Shown: piece by piece, positions 33,481-43,135 of the stretch
How the letters are laid out: every line of letters begins with the position of its first letter
Numbering within the stretch: the stretch's first letter is position 1
Origin: CAG-170 sp022779365
GTDB taxonomy: Bacteria > Bacillota > Clostridia > Oscillospirales > Oscillospiraceae
DNA length: 64,000 nucleotides
Reading direction: 5' to 3'
NCBI GenBank assembly: GCA_022779365.1
Contig: JALFSI010000025.1
Span: 1-64,000, forward strand
Program-made: the position numbers and the translations under genes
The notes under the pieces: model-generated
What the model saw: only the letters and a program-made list of their open reading frames with translations
Told to the model about the DNA's origin: nothing
The model's database searches: none

Positions 33481-33500
33481 CTCCCCAAAAAGCGCAAAAA

Positions 33501-33600
33501 AGCCTCCCCTTGGTGACCCAGCCGCAGCGAGACGCTGTATAGGCTCCCCTTGGTGATCAAGGGGAGCTGTCGCCGCAGGCGACTGAGGGGATCAGAACCC
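33501..33600. repeat. Family 2 repeat, rearranged copy
   Basis: CTCCCCTTGGTGATCAAGGGGAG palindromic block (33544-33566) with the GTCGCC/GGCGAC hairpin and a second partial CTCCCCTTGGTGACC end at 33503. Related to the intact copy at 63287-63458. Confidence 0.65.
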
Positions 33601-33622
33601 TCCTGTTTCTGAGCTGCCGCCA

Positions 33623-33810
33623 CGTTTCGTCGTAACGTAGGGGAGGGACTCGCCCCTCCCGCTGTTGCAAATTATGACCGCATTACCAATCGAGCCGTAG
33701 GGGCGGGGCTCTGCCCCGCCAGGCGGTACACCGCCACAAAATTGAATGCACCAATGCGGAACGGCGCACACCCGTAGGGGCGGGCGCCTCTGTCCGTCCC
33801 TACAAAACGT
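33623..33810. repeat. Composite family 3 repeat
   Basis: Starts with the GTCGTAACGTAGGGG end, then contains GTAGGGGCGGGG palindromes at 33699-33722 and 33774-33802. With the family 2 copy it occupies the gap between the phage-like cluster and the symporter terminator; no gene is visible. Confidence 0.65.
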
Positions 33811-33853
33811 TTTTCGTTTTCGCCGATGATATTGCAGTTTTGCAACAAAAAAC

Positions 33854-33880
33854 CGGCGGCGTCCCTTTGGGACGCCGCCG
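33854..33880 (-). terminator. Terminator of the dicarboxylate symporter
   Basis: Perfect 12-bp stem (33854-33865 with 33869-33880), followed on the minus strand by a GGTTTTTTG run. Confidence 0.8.
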
Positions 33881-33895
33881 CTCTTACATTCTGCA

Positions 33896-35131
33896 TTATT
33901 TTTTCAACTGCTTCTGCAGCCAATCCTTGCCGTCCACGAATCTGGACACGATGTACGATACCACATAGTCGCCTGCCGAGTTGACCATGGTCGCGGGGGG
34001 ATCGACGAGGTTGCCGAGCGCCAGCGCGATGGGGTATGCCACCGCCAGATGGTCTGGGAAGAAGATGGTGCACAGCACCAGCTCGCCCGTGCCGCCGCCG
34101 CCGGGGATGCCGGACATCGCCACCGACGAAAATACCGCCACAATGATCGCCAGGATCGCCCGCCCGGTCGTGAAATCCTGTCCGAACATCCCGAACAGGA
34201 ACGCGACCTTGATGATCGCGGACATCGCCGAGCCGTCCATGTGCATCGTCGCGCCCATCGGCACCACGATGTTCGTCACGTCCTTGGAGATGCCGGTCTC
34301 CTCGGCGACCTCCATGTTCGTCGGGATCGTCGCCACCGACGAGCAAGTGCCGAAAGACACCGCCGCCGGGCGGAAGAGCTTGGAGAACATCAGCTTTGCC
34401 GCGCCCTTGCCGCCGCCGAAGCGCGCGTAGATCGGGAACGAGATAAACATATACACAAAGCTCAGAACGTAGTAAATGATGAGCGTGCGCGAGTAATCGC
34501 CGATGAGCTCAGGACCGTACGACGCGACCAGATACGCAAAGAAGCCGAAAAATCCGATGGGCGCGTAGTAGGTGATGATCTTCACGGTCTTCATGATGCA
34601 GTTCGTTACATCCTCCAGAAGCTGCGCCGTCTTGGTTTTCGGACCGCCCGCCATCTGCACGCCGAAGCCGAACAGGATCGCCGCCACGATCAGCGGCAGG
34701 ATCGCCTTTCTGCTCCAGAGCTCGGTAAAGTCGGGCTTTGTGAAGAAGTTGATGATCATGTCCGACAGACCCAGCGTCTGCCCGATCTCACCCTCGACCG
34801 CCACGTCGTATGTGCCCGTGACCGGCGGGATGAGCAGCACCACCACATACATGATGACGGCTGCGATGGCGGCGGTGATAAGGAACGTCGCCACCGTCAC
34901 GCCCATGATCTTGCCCGCGCGCTTCGCGCTTTTCATGTTGGCGATGGCGGAGGAGATGGAGCAGAACACCATCGGCACAACCACGCAGAACATCAGATTC
35001 ACAAACACCGTGCCGATCGGCTCGAGCGCCTTTGCCCCGTCCCACAGCGCGCCCACAACGCACCCCGCGACGATGCCCAGCAGCATACAGATCAAAAAAC
35101 CGTAATTTTTCAGAAATCCACCTTTTTTCAT
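33896..35131 (-). CDS. Sodium:dicarboxylate/amino acid symporter (DAACS family)
   Basis: 411 residues, eight-helix glutamate transporter fold. Diagnostic motifs are the SFGTCSSVATIPTNME serine-rich hairpin, VPMGATMHMDGSAM (NMDGT-like) and the second hairpin GIPGGGGTGELV. It would import glutamate, aspartate or C4-dicarboxylates with sodium or protons. SD AGGAGAAAAAAC. Lies 12 bp after dapF on the same strand and may be cotranscribed. Substrate not resolved. Confidence 0.92.
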   Translation of the reverse strand: MKKGGFLKNYGFLICMLLGIVAGCVVGALWDGAKALEPIGTVFVNLMFCVVVPMVFCSISSAIANMKSAKRAGKIMGVTVATFLITAAIAAVIMYVVVLLIPPVTGTYDVAVEGEIGQTLGLSDMIINFFTKPDFTELWSRKAILPLIVAAILFGFGVQMAGGPKTKTAQLLEDVTNCIMKTVKIITYYAPIGFFGFFAYLVASYGPELIGDYSRTLIIYYVLSFVYMFISFPIYARFGGGKGAAKLMFSKLFRPAAVSFGTCSSVATIPTNMEVAEETGISKDVTNIVVPMGATMHMDGSAMSAIIKVAFLFGMFGQDFTTGRAILAIIVAVFSSVAMSGIPGGGGTGELVLCTIFFPDHLAVAYPIALALGNLVDPPATMVNSAGDYVVSYIVSRFVDGKDWLQKQLKK

Positions 35132-35143
35132 GTTTTTTCTCCT

Positions 35144-35989
35144 TCAAATCTCATTTTTCAGCAATTCCTCGGGGAATACCTCGCCGCGCGCCACCAGCCG
35201 CGCCGGACCTGTTAGGAATAAGTCGCGCGCCGTGCCGTCCCGCGCCGTCACGTCCATCGTCAACACGCCGCCGCGCATTTTTACGCGCACCGCTGTTCCG
35301 CTCACGCGTCCGGCAAGCGTCAAAACGCTCACCACCGCGCCCGTGCCCGTGCCGCACGCGCAGGTAAAATCCTCCACGCCGCGCTCATACGTTCGGAGCA
35401 GCACCGCATCCTTGCCCGTCAGCGTGTAAAAGTTGACGTTCGCGCCCTTCGGCAGAGCTGGGTGATAGCGCAGCGCCCGCGCAAGGGCGCGCAGGTCGTC
35501 GTCCGCCGCGTCCGCCAGATGCGGCAGCTCCACCGCCAGATGCGGAAGCCCCGGGCTTCCCAGCTCCACATACGCACACGCGATGTCTCTGCCGTCCACC
35601 GTCAGCACCCGATCCGGCTGCATGACCGTCGCGTCCGGCAGCCGCACGCGGTACTGCTCCGCGGTCATGCGCTCGCCGGTCACAAGCCCCGCCGTCGTGC
35701 GCACGCGCGGACGCTTGCCCGACAGCCCCGTCTCGTACCCGTACCGGCAGATGCAGCGCGCGCCGTTGCCGCACATTTCGCCGAGTGAGCCGTCGGAATT
35801 GTAAAACCGCATCGTAAAATCTGCGTCGTCCGCCGGCAGCACCGCCATCAGCCCATCCGCGCCCACGCCGAAGTTTGGGTCGCACAGCGCCCGCGCCAGC
35901 TCCGGCAGCCGCGCCGTATCCAGTGCGCCGCGAATGCCGTCCAGGATGATAAAGCTGTTGCCCGCGCCGTTCATTTTGGTAAATTGCAT
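35144..35989 (-). CDS. dapF: Diaminopimelate epimerase
   Basis: 281 residues. Converts LL- to meso-diaminopimelate for lysine and peptidoglycan. Both catalytic cysteines are present: EMCGNGARC near residue 75 and TCACGTGTGA near residue 218. N-terminal FTKMNGAGNSFIILD is the family start. SD GGGAGGG. Presence of dapF implies meso-DAP in the stem peptide or lysine made by the epimerase route. Confidence 0.95.
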   Translation of the reverse strand: MQFTKMNGAGNSFIILDGIRGALDTARLPELARALCDPNFGVGADGLMAVLPADDADFTMRFYNSDGSLGEMCGNGARCICRYGYETGLSGKRPRVRTTAGLVTGERMTAEQYRVRLPDATVMQPDRVLTVDGRDIACAYVELGSPGLPHLAVELPHLADAADDDLRALARALRYHPALPKGANVNFYTLTGKDAVLLRTYERGVEDFTCACGTGTGAVVSVLTLAGRVSGTAVRVKMRGGVLTMDVTARDGTARDLFLTGPARLVARGEVFPEELLKNEI

Positions 35990-36021
35990 CGTCCGCCCTC
36001 CCAGCTTTTTTCTACCCTTTC

Positions 36022-36049
36022 ATTATACTGCCACTTTTTGCGCTGTAAA
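36022..36049 (-). promoter_or_regulatory. Promoter of dapF
   Basis: Minus-strand -35 TTTACA (36044-36049), 16-bp spacer, -10 TATAAT (36022-36027). Confidence 0.6.
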
Positions 36050-36094
36050 TATAATATCCTGCTAAAAACCGCGCAAAAAATGCTCATGCCGGAT

Positions 36095-36123
36095 TTGACA
36101 ATCCATTCCACACCCGATACAAT
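36095..36123 (+). promoter_or_regulatory. Promoter of the zinc-ribbon membrane protein gene
   Basis: -35 TTGACA (36095-36100), 17-bp spacer, -10 TACAAT (36118-36123), about 40 bp before the start codon. Confidence 0.75.
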
Positions 36124-36162
36124 AGAAGTATTCAGAAAACTGCGCAAAAAGAGGTTTTTACG

Positions 36163-36804
36163 ATGCAGACTTGTTATAATTGTGGTCAGCAGGTGGGGGA
36201 CGACGTACTCATCTGCCCGAACTGCGGCGCGCTCGTGAGGCGCTATACCGACCCTCCGCGCCGAGACCCCGAGCCCGAGCAGCCCGAAGAGACCCAACAG
36301 CCCTATTTCGACCAACCCGAAGCCGCCCCGGCGTGCCGCCCGCGCGTCTGGCGTGACGCAAACGGCAAGCTCCGCCTCGCCGCGTCCGTCAAGGCGTTCA
36401 TGATCGTCATGACCGTCCTCGCGGGCTATCTGGCGCTGAGCTTTGCGTGTCTGCTGTTTGTGTACCACAATCAGGATGTATATGCCGAGCTCTTTCAGAT
36501 GATGTCCGGCGCGGACACCGCCTTTTCCGCCATTGCCAACTCGTTCGACGTCCTCATGACCGCCATCGGGCAGGCATACGGCTTCATTCTGGCGCTCATC
36601 GCCATCAGCCTTGCGCGCGTCGCCGCGTCCATCTGGTTTCTGTGCGCCAAGCGCCGCGCGGTGCTTTTCGCGCTGCTGATCCTGTGCGGCGTGCTGGCGG
36701 TGGGGCTGGCGGTGGCGGGCTACGCGCTCTACGCCATCGTCGCGGCAGCCGACGGCGTGGTCACGTCCATGCTCCTGCGCCGCGATCTGCGCACCTTAAA
36801 ATAA
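36163..36804 (+). CDS. Zinc-ribbon multi-pass membrane protein
   Basis: 213 residues. N-terminal zinc ribbon CYNCGQQV...CPNCGALV, a Pro/Glu-rich linker, then about four hydrophobic helices (VKAFMIVMTVLAGYLALSFACLLF, FDVLMTAIGQAYGFILALIAISLA, and two near the end). No catalytic motif. The following gene starts 33 bp later with its own SD and could be cotranscribed. Function unknown; one of three zinc-ribbon membrane proteins in the window. Confidence 0.8.
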   Translation: MQTCYNCGQQVGDDVLICPNCGALVRRYTDPPRRDPEPEQPEETQQPYFDQPEAAPACRPRVWRDANGKLRLAASVKAFMIVMTVLAGYLALSFACLLFVYHNQDVYAELFQMMSGADTAFSAIANSFDVLMTAIGQAYGFILALIAISLARVAASIWFLCAKRRAVLFALLILCGVLAVGLAVAGYALYAIVAAADGVVTSMLLRRDLRTLK

Positions 36805-36836
36805 CGCTTCCCAAATAAAATTTGGAGGTTTATACG

Positions 36837-39800
36837 ATGAAACGCAGACTTCTCGCCCTCGCGCTGGCGCTGTGCATGGCGCTCAGTCTCGTCCCCGCCG
36901 CTGCTGCGGCAGATGCGAATACGAACACGCTCTATTATAAAACCATCTGGTCGTCGGAGGAAACCTTCCACGACCCACTCGTGCTTGAGCCAAATACGTC
37001 TGACTTTCTGCGCTTCTTCACAGACGAAGCGTGTACCCACGAGGTCACGGAAAACCTGATCTTCACCGCAGACGAAGGCTCGCCCGCCGACGCCATCATC
37101 CCCACCCGCGACACAGATTGGGACGGGAACGGCAACGAGGTCGAGGTCTGGCGCATATACGCCCGCTCCTTCGGCACGGGCACGCTCACCTATACCGACG
37201 GCGGCACGACCTATACCCTCGCCGTCTCCTGCGTGCTGCCGGAGCAGGGCTTCTCATCCACGCCCGAACTGACGAAGGAGACATACCTGATCTCCGGGCA
37301 GGCGAGCTTTGTCGTGGGCGAGCCGTTCTATTATGTATTCCCGGAAGGGACGCAGATCCAGTCGGTTAAGGTAGACCAATGCATCATAGACGGTGACGAA
37401 CTGTCCGTGGAGGTGCTCACGGGCAAGCCAAATGTCTGCAAGCTCACCGTCACAGCGGCTGCCGTCACGCCGCGCGCGCACAGCTTCCGCGTCGCGTTTA
37501 CGCTCGTGCGTGAAAACTCGCCGACGGGCACAAAGGTGGATATGGAGCGCATCTCCCTGCGCGACGCCACGCCGCGCTTCGGCTTCCGCGACGCGCGCTG
37601 GATCAACGGCGAACTGAACGGCTACCGCGACTCCTTCCGCACGAGCTTTGACCTTGAGATCGGCGGTACGACCCTCGTCGGCTTCTTCTACGGCAATGAG
37701 CAGGCTAACGAGCCGCTCCATATCACCTCCGCCGTCTTTTACACCAACGATGGCAAGCCGGGCAGCACCGTCACTGCCGAAAAGTGGGACGGCGGCTATT
37801 GGAAACTGACCGCCAACGCGCTCGGTGAAGGCGTCCTCGTCTGCACCGCGGCGGACGGCGCGATCTACACCATGCCCGTCCGCGTCGCCCTCCCGTACCT
37901 CGGCTTCTATACCAGCCAGACCCGTTCCGCCGACGCCTGCATTGCCGATTTCTTCTACTATAACGCCAAAACCGGCACGGACACGTTCTGGCTCATCCGT
38001 GAGGACGGCTTCACCGCCGCCGAAGCCGACGCAGCGAGCCTCACCTGCGAATACAACGTTAACACCAACTGGTACACCCCTGCCGCCTCCGACTATTTCA
38101 CATGGCAAAAAGTCGTGCGCGCCGATGCCCCGGACCGCTATGACCTGAAATTCACCGTCAGATCCGGCGTGACCATCCCGCAGACCAACCTGAATCTCCG
38201 GGTCGAGCTCCCGAACGGCTCTACATACCTGCGCATCAAGGACGAGCTCACCATGGAGATCAGCAAGCCCGCCCCCTCCGCCCTCACCGTGACCATCGAC
38301 GGTAAGGACTACGTTGTCGGCTTCGGCACTGTGAACGACGGCATCCTCACCGTCAACCTCGACGGCAACTGGTCGCAGACCCACCCTCTGCCGCAGGATG
38401 ACGGCACGGGCGCAGCCTACCGCCGCGTTTTCGGGGGCGATAGCTGGCAGATCTACGCCGCCACCGTCGAAACGCGCCAGATCGAGGACGGCACGGAGAT
38501 CGTCTGCACCCCCGCGCCCGCCATCCGCAGGCTCGTGCGCGTGAACCGCGTCTGGCTGGAGCGCCGCAGCGGCTCTGGCAACAACGTGGACGGCACGGAC
38601 AGCTTCAGCCTTGCCGATACCCGCCTGCTGGAGCGCACTAACGGTCTGGATGTCTATGGCTTCCCGCTCTACGTCGCGGACAAGATCGGTGAAGCCTACC
38701 TTTGCGCGAAAATCTCCGTCGGCGATCAGACCGGCACGATCTACTACGGTCTGAAATACGTCCGCTCCACCGTCCAGACCGTCCGGCTCGATTCCGTTGA
38801 AGCCATCAACCAGTGGCTCATCGACAACGCCGAAGCCATCCGCGACGCCGCCTGGAACGACAGCGTCGAGCCCGTCTGGAATCTGGAGCTGACCGGCAAG
38901 AGCTATAAAGGCACGGTCACCATGCCGGAAATTCTCCGCAACGTCGGCTACGGGCGCGGGCTCGGTCTGCGCTTCCTCGGGCAGAACCAGACCTTCACCG
39001 GCTCGATCGACCTCGGCGGCACAGCCATCGCTCAAATCGGCAACCTGAACTTTGTCGCCCCGGAAACAGGCAGCGGCACGGCGATCTCGCAGGGCTCTGC
39101 CACCGTTTACAATTGCACCTTTACCGGCTATGAAACCGCCCTCGGCAGCGGCAATACGCTCATGGCACACGACTGTAGGTTTATCCAAAACGATACTGCC
39201 ATTGTGCTGGACATCCCGAACCCCGCCCTCGGCTGCACCCTGAGTGACTTCAGCAGAAACTACTTTGAGAAAAACGGCACGGCGCTGCGCATCGTCTCCA
39301 CAAACTCGTTCGTCTCTCCGTACTACATCCGCCCGCATGACAGCGTGTTCCTCGGCAACACCGTGGACTTCGACGTTCGGACCGCCGGGACGTTCTATTT
39401 CCTGTGCAACTTCTTCGCCCACCACGACAGCATTCTCCCCTCCATCCGCCCGGTCGTTAACGTCTCGAACGGCGCAACGGTCTATGTGAACCCCATCTGG
39501 AAATACCGTGACGCGGACACCGGCGCGCTGCGCGAGCTGACCCTTGTCGAGGGAGTAAGCACCCGCCTGCCGGTCAATGAGGACTGGTCGAACACGTCCA
39601 TCGCCGCCGACTCCCTCACCAGTGAAACGCAGATCGCCCTCGCCGACGAAAACGACAAAACCGTCGCTACATGGAGCGACTTCCGGGAGCAAGCCCCCGC
39701 GCAGCAGTCCCGCTTCGCCCTCTATTCTGCGGACGAAACAGGCACGGACACGACCCCTGACGGCTTCCGCCCCGGCGTCAGCATCGACACCCAGCCGACC

Positions 39801-40208
39801 GGCGAGCAGACCGTCACCGTGGCAGACAGCGCCGCGCTGGCAGTCAAAACGCCCCTGCTCACCATCCCCTGCACGCTGGAAAGCGCCGTCGTTCGACTGA
39901 ACGGCAAGCCCGTCGCGTCCACGCTGGAGCTGGAGGGCGGCAAACTCAGCTTCCGCGTCACCACCGGCGGCACCTACACCGTCCGCCCCGGCACGAGCGA
40001 AAAATATGAGGGCGACACGATCACCATCGAAAATGCCCCTGAGGATGCACGCACCGCCATCGCTGCCCTCTACGACGCAAACCACCGTTTCCTCACCGCC
40101 GCCACCGCCCAAATAACCAACGGCGCAGCCACCATCCTCCTCAAAAAACCAGATCCCGCCACCTGCCGCATCTATTACCTGACAGCAAAGAACACCCCCG
40201 CAAATTGA
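36837..40208 (+). CDS. Giant secreted protein with a parallel beta-helix segment
   Basis: 1123 residues. Signal peptide 1-23 (RRLLALALALCMALSLVPAAAAA). About 600 residues of Ig-like beta domains follow, then a run typical of parallel beta-helix repeats (about residues 710-890: LRFLGQNQTFTG, ATVYNCTFTGYETAL, NTLMAHDCRFIQND, CTLSDFSRNYFEKNG). No SLH, LPXTG or transmembrane anchor is visible. The start at 36837 has TTGGAGG upstream. Beta-helices often bind or cleave polysaccharide, but no catalytic site was recognised. Function unknown. Confidence 0.75.
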   Translation: MKRRLLALALALCMALSLVPAAAAADANTNTLYYKTIWSSEETFHDPLVLEPNTSDFLRFFTDEACTHEVTENLIFTADEGSPADAIIPTRDTDWDGNGNEVEVWRIYARSFGTGTLTYTDGGTTYTLAVSCVLPEQGFSSTPELTKETYLISGQASFVVGEPFYYVFPEGTQIQSVKVDQCIIDGDELSVEVLTGKPNVCKLTVTAAAVTPRAHSFRVAFTLVRENSPTGTKVDMERISLRDATPRFGFRDARWINGELNGYRDSFRTSFDLEIGGTTLVGFFYGNEQANEPLHITSAVFYTNDGKPGSTVTAEKWDGGYWKLTANALGEGVLVCTAADGAIYTMPVRVALPYLGFYTSQTRSADACIADFFYYNAKTGTDTFWLIREDGFTAAEADAASLTCEYNVNTNWYTPAASDYFTWQKVVRADAPDRYDLKFTVRSGVTIPQTNLNLRVELPNGSTYLRIKDELTMEISKPAPSALTVTIDGKDYVVGFGTVNDGILTVNLDGNWSQTHPLPQDDGTGAAYRRVFGGDSWQIYAATVETRQIEDGTEIVCTPAPAIRRLVRVNRVWLERRSGSGNNVDGTDSFSLADTRLLERTNGLDVYGFPLYVADKIGEAYLCAKISVGDQTGTIYYGLKYVRSTVQTVRLDSVEAINQWLIDNAEAIRDAAWNDSVEPVWNLELTGKSYKGTVTMPEILRNVGYGRGLGLRFLGQNQTFTGSIDLGGTAIAQIGNLNFVAPETGSGTAISQGSATVYNCTFTGYETALGSGNTLMAHDCRFIQNDTAIVLDIPNPALGCTLSDFSRNYFEKNGTALRIVSTNSFVSPYYIRPHDSVFLGNTVDFDVRTAGTFYFLCNFFAHHDSILPSIRPVVNVSNGATVYVNPIWKYRDADTGALRELTLVEGVSTRLPVNEDWSNTSIAADSLTSETQIALADENDKTVATWSDFREQAPAQQSRFALYSADETGTDTTPDGFRPGVSIDTQPTGEQTVTVADSAALAVKTPLLTIPCTLESAVVRLNGKPVASTLELEGGKLSFRVTTGGTYTVRPGTSEKYEGDTITIENAPEDARTAIAALYDANHRFLTAATAQITNGAATILLKKPDPATCRIYYLTAKNTPAN

Positions 40209-40209
40209 T

Positions 40210-40241
40210 AAAAAGCCCTCCCCAACGGGAGGGCCTTTTAA
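40210..40241 (+). terminator. Terminator of the secreted beta-helix protein gene
   Basis: AAAAAGCCCTCCC...GGGAGGGCCTTTT hairpin directly after the stop codon. Confidence 0.75.
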
Positions 40242-40257
40242 TGAATGATGCCGCATG

Positions 40258-40303
40258 CACCCGTAGGGGCGGACACCTCTGTCCGCCCCTACGTTACGAC
40301 AAA
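40258..40303. repeat. Family 3 repeat (short copy)
   Basis: GTAGGGGCGGAC inverted against GTCCGCCCCTAC, followed by the GTTACGAC end sequence. Lies between two convergent terminators. Confidence 0.65.
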
Positions 40304-40324
40304 TCCTGATCCTGCACACAAAAT

Positions 40325-40346
40325 GGGAGGGGCTTCTGCCCCTCCC
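40325..40346 (-). terminator. Terminator of the SpoIIQ-like gene
   Basis: GGGAGGGGC...GCCCCTCCC hairpin, followed on the minus strand by ATTTTG. Confidence 0.65.
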
Positions 40347-40355
40347 GTTCATCAT

Positions 40356-41060
40356 TTAGTCCAAAAACTCCATCGGATCGACCGACACCCCATTCCTCGT
40401 CACCGCGAAATGCAGATGCGGCTCCTGGGCGATCTCCAGCATGGCGCTCGCGCCCACCGCGCCGATCGTCTGCCCGGCGCTCACGCGCTGCCCGACTGTC
40501 ACCGTCGGCATCGCCGCCAGATTCTGATAGCGCGTCGTGTAGCCGTCCTCGTGCGCGATCGTCACCGTCGTGCCGAAATACTCGTCGTCATACACCGCGC
40601 TCACCGTCCCGGCGCTCGCCGCCATGACCGGCTCGCCCGCGAGCGCCGCCAGATCCATCCCGTCGTGCGTCCGCCAGTCGTGCGTCGTCTCGTTCCAGCT
40701 CAGCGCCTCCATGCTGTACGCCTGCGTCTGCGTGCCCGACACCGGCCAGACCCGCACCGCCTGCGCCTGCGCGCGCACCTCGTCGTCGCGGCTCATCGCC
40801 GCCGTTTCCTGCGCCGCCTCCCGCGGCGTCGTGTCCGCGCTCTGCTGTGCAGGCTTCTGCGCCGTCTGCGGAACAGTCGCCTGCGTCTGCACCGACAGCG
40901 CCGGTTCTTGCAGCGCGTTTTTCTCCGCGATCGCGCCGGACACAAATACATAGCCCGAAATTCCCACTGCCGCAAGGCACAGGAACAGGACTATGTAATA
41001 GCCCTTTTCCCGCAGGAACGTCCGAACCGGTCCGTTTTTTCGGTTTTCATTGTTCTGCAT
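40356..41060 (-). CDS. M23 metallopeptidase, SpoIIQ-like
   Basis: 234 residues: a cytoplasmic start, one transmembrane helix at about 19-42 (GYYIVLFLCLAAVGISGYVFVSG), a Gln/Ala linker, and an M23 (LytM) domain from about residue 100. Zinc ligands appear intact: H and D in THDGMDLAA and the HLHF pair near the C-terminus. SpoIIQ of Clostridia spans the forespore membrane and joins SpoIIIAH during engulfment. The start at 41060 fits the GGAGGT SD. It could be another M23 endopeptidase, but size and topology fit SpoIIQ. Confidence 0.75.
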   Translation of the reverse strand: MQNNENRKNGPVRTFLREKGYYIVLFLCLAAVGISGYVFVSGAIAEKNALQEPALSVQTQATVPQTAQKPAQQSADTTPREAAQETAAMSRDDEVRAQAQAVRVWPVSGTQTQAYSMEALSWNETTHDWRTHDGMDLAALAGEPVMAASAGTVSAVYDDEYFGTTVTIAHEDGYTTRYQNLAAMPTVTVGQRVSAGQTIGAVGASAMLEIAQEPHLHFAVTRNGVSVDPMEFLD

Positions 41061-41123
41061 AAAATGCACCTCCGCAGATGAGTATTGCCCATTCTGCGGA
41101 GGTTAAACATTATTTGCCAAAAA

Positions 41124-41537
41124 TTATGCCTGCTCCGGGAAAAAGCGCTCCTGAAAATACTTGAGGATGCTGCTTCGGGTCACGATGCCGATGAACGCGC
41201 CCTTGTCGTCCACCACGGGCACAAAGTTCTGCTCCGCCGCCACGCTGAGCAGGTCCTCCACGCGCGTATCGACGCGCACAGGCTGAATTTTGCGCCGCGG
41301 CTGGATCTCGCTGATGCCGTGCTGTTCGGTCTGCCGCAGGTCCATCACGCACAGCCGCTTGATCGCCCACAGCAGGTCGCCTTCGGTCAGAACGCCGCAG
41401 TACCCGCCCGCGCGGTCGAGCACCGGCAGCGCCGTAAAGCCCGACGCCTCCATCCGCCCCATCGCCTCGCGAATGGTGTCGTCCGCATCCACATACGCGC
41501 ACATCGCCTTGGGGGTCAGAAAAAACAAAATGTTCAT
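41124..41537 (-). CDS. CBS-pair protein, CbpB/DarB-like
   Basis: 137 residues made almost entirely of two CBS motifs (IREAMGRMEASGFTALPVLDRAGGYCGVLTEGDLLWAI and the C-terminal VEDLLSVAAEQNFVPVVDDKGAFIGIVTRSSIL). Stand-alone CBS pairs of this size include CbpB/DarB, which bind c-di-AMP or adenine nucleotides and regulate (p)ppGpp synthetase Rel and pyruvate carboxylase. SD AGGAGGAAACGGC fixes the start at 41537. Ligand not established here. Confidence 0.85.
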   Translation of the reverse strand: MNILFFLTPKAMCAYVDADDTIREAMGRMEASGFTALPVLDRAGGYCGVLTEGDLLWAIKRLCVMDLRQTEQHGISEIQPRRKIQPVRVDTRVEDLLSVAAEQNFVPVVDDKGAFIGIVTRSSILKYFQERFFPEQA

Positions 41538-41626
41538 GCCGTTTCCTCCTGTTTTCCAGTATACCATTTCAAATTTCAAAAGGCATGACCAAATTGTAAA
41601 TATCGCCCCCACAAAACGGCACGCGC

Positions 41627-41740
41627 CCTTGCCTCCCCCTTTGGGGGAGGTGTCCGAGCGCAGCGAAGGACGGAGAGGGGAAATAAGGAAGACCCTCTCA
41701 GTCGCCTTCGGCGACAGCTCTCCCAAAGGGAGAGCCAAGG
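41627..41740 (+). repeat. Family 1 MITE-like repeat, copy D
   Basis: 114-bp copy of the CGCCTTCGGCG subfamily with AATAAGGAAGACCC at the centre. The conserved extension AACTTCTGCAAATC follows the right end, as in copies E and F. Confidence 0.85.
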
Positions 41741-41818
41741 AACTTCTGCAAATCGTTGCTGCCTAAAAAAGACGGCGGGTCACTTCTTCACTATTCACTA
41801 TTACCTATTCCCTCAATT

Positions 41819-41847
41819 CGCCCCGCCCCTACATTACGACGAATCAC
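41819..41847. repeat. Family 3 repeat fragment
   Basis: CCCCGCCCCTACATTACGACGAA end sequence only. The rest of 41741-41867 shows no gene. Confidence 0.45.
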
Positions 41848-41869
41848 GCCCCCGAATCACGCAAAAGCG

Positions 41870-41897
41870 CCCGCGCGATTCCTCGCGCGGGCGCTGC
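41870..41897 (-). terminator. Terminator of the hrcA-dnaJ operon
   Basis: AGCGCCCGCGCGA-TTCC-TCGCGCGGGCGCT hairpin, followed on the minus strand by TTTTG. Confidence 0.75.
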
Positions 41898-41907
41898 TTG
41901 CATTCAT

Positions 41908-43056
<1,149 letters not shown>

Positions 43057-43135
43057 CTGTTCTCACCTCAATTTGGTGGGGTAAACCGCCGGGCAGGGAC
43101 GGACTGCTCCGCCCCTGCCCGGCGCGTTAAGCGCC

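Noticed and set aside
20738..33895. Integrase, attachment site or lysis genes for the phage-like cluster
   Set aside because: Searched both flanks for recombinase-, holin- or amidase-like ORFs and for tRNA-end duplications. Only dispersed repeats and terminators were seen.
37254..40355. 1033-codon open frame opposite the secreted beta-helix protein
   Set aside because: GC-rich antisense shadow. No initiation signal or recognisable domain, while the plus-strand frame has SD, signal peptide and terminator.
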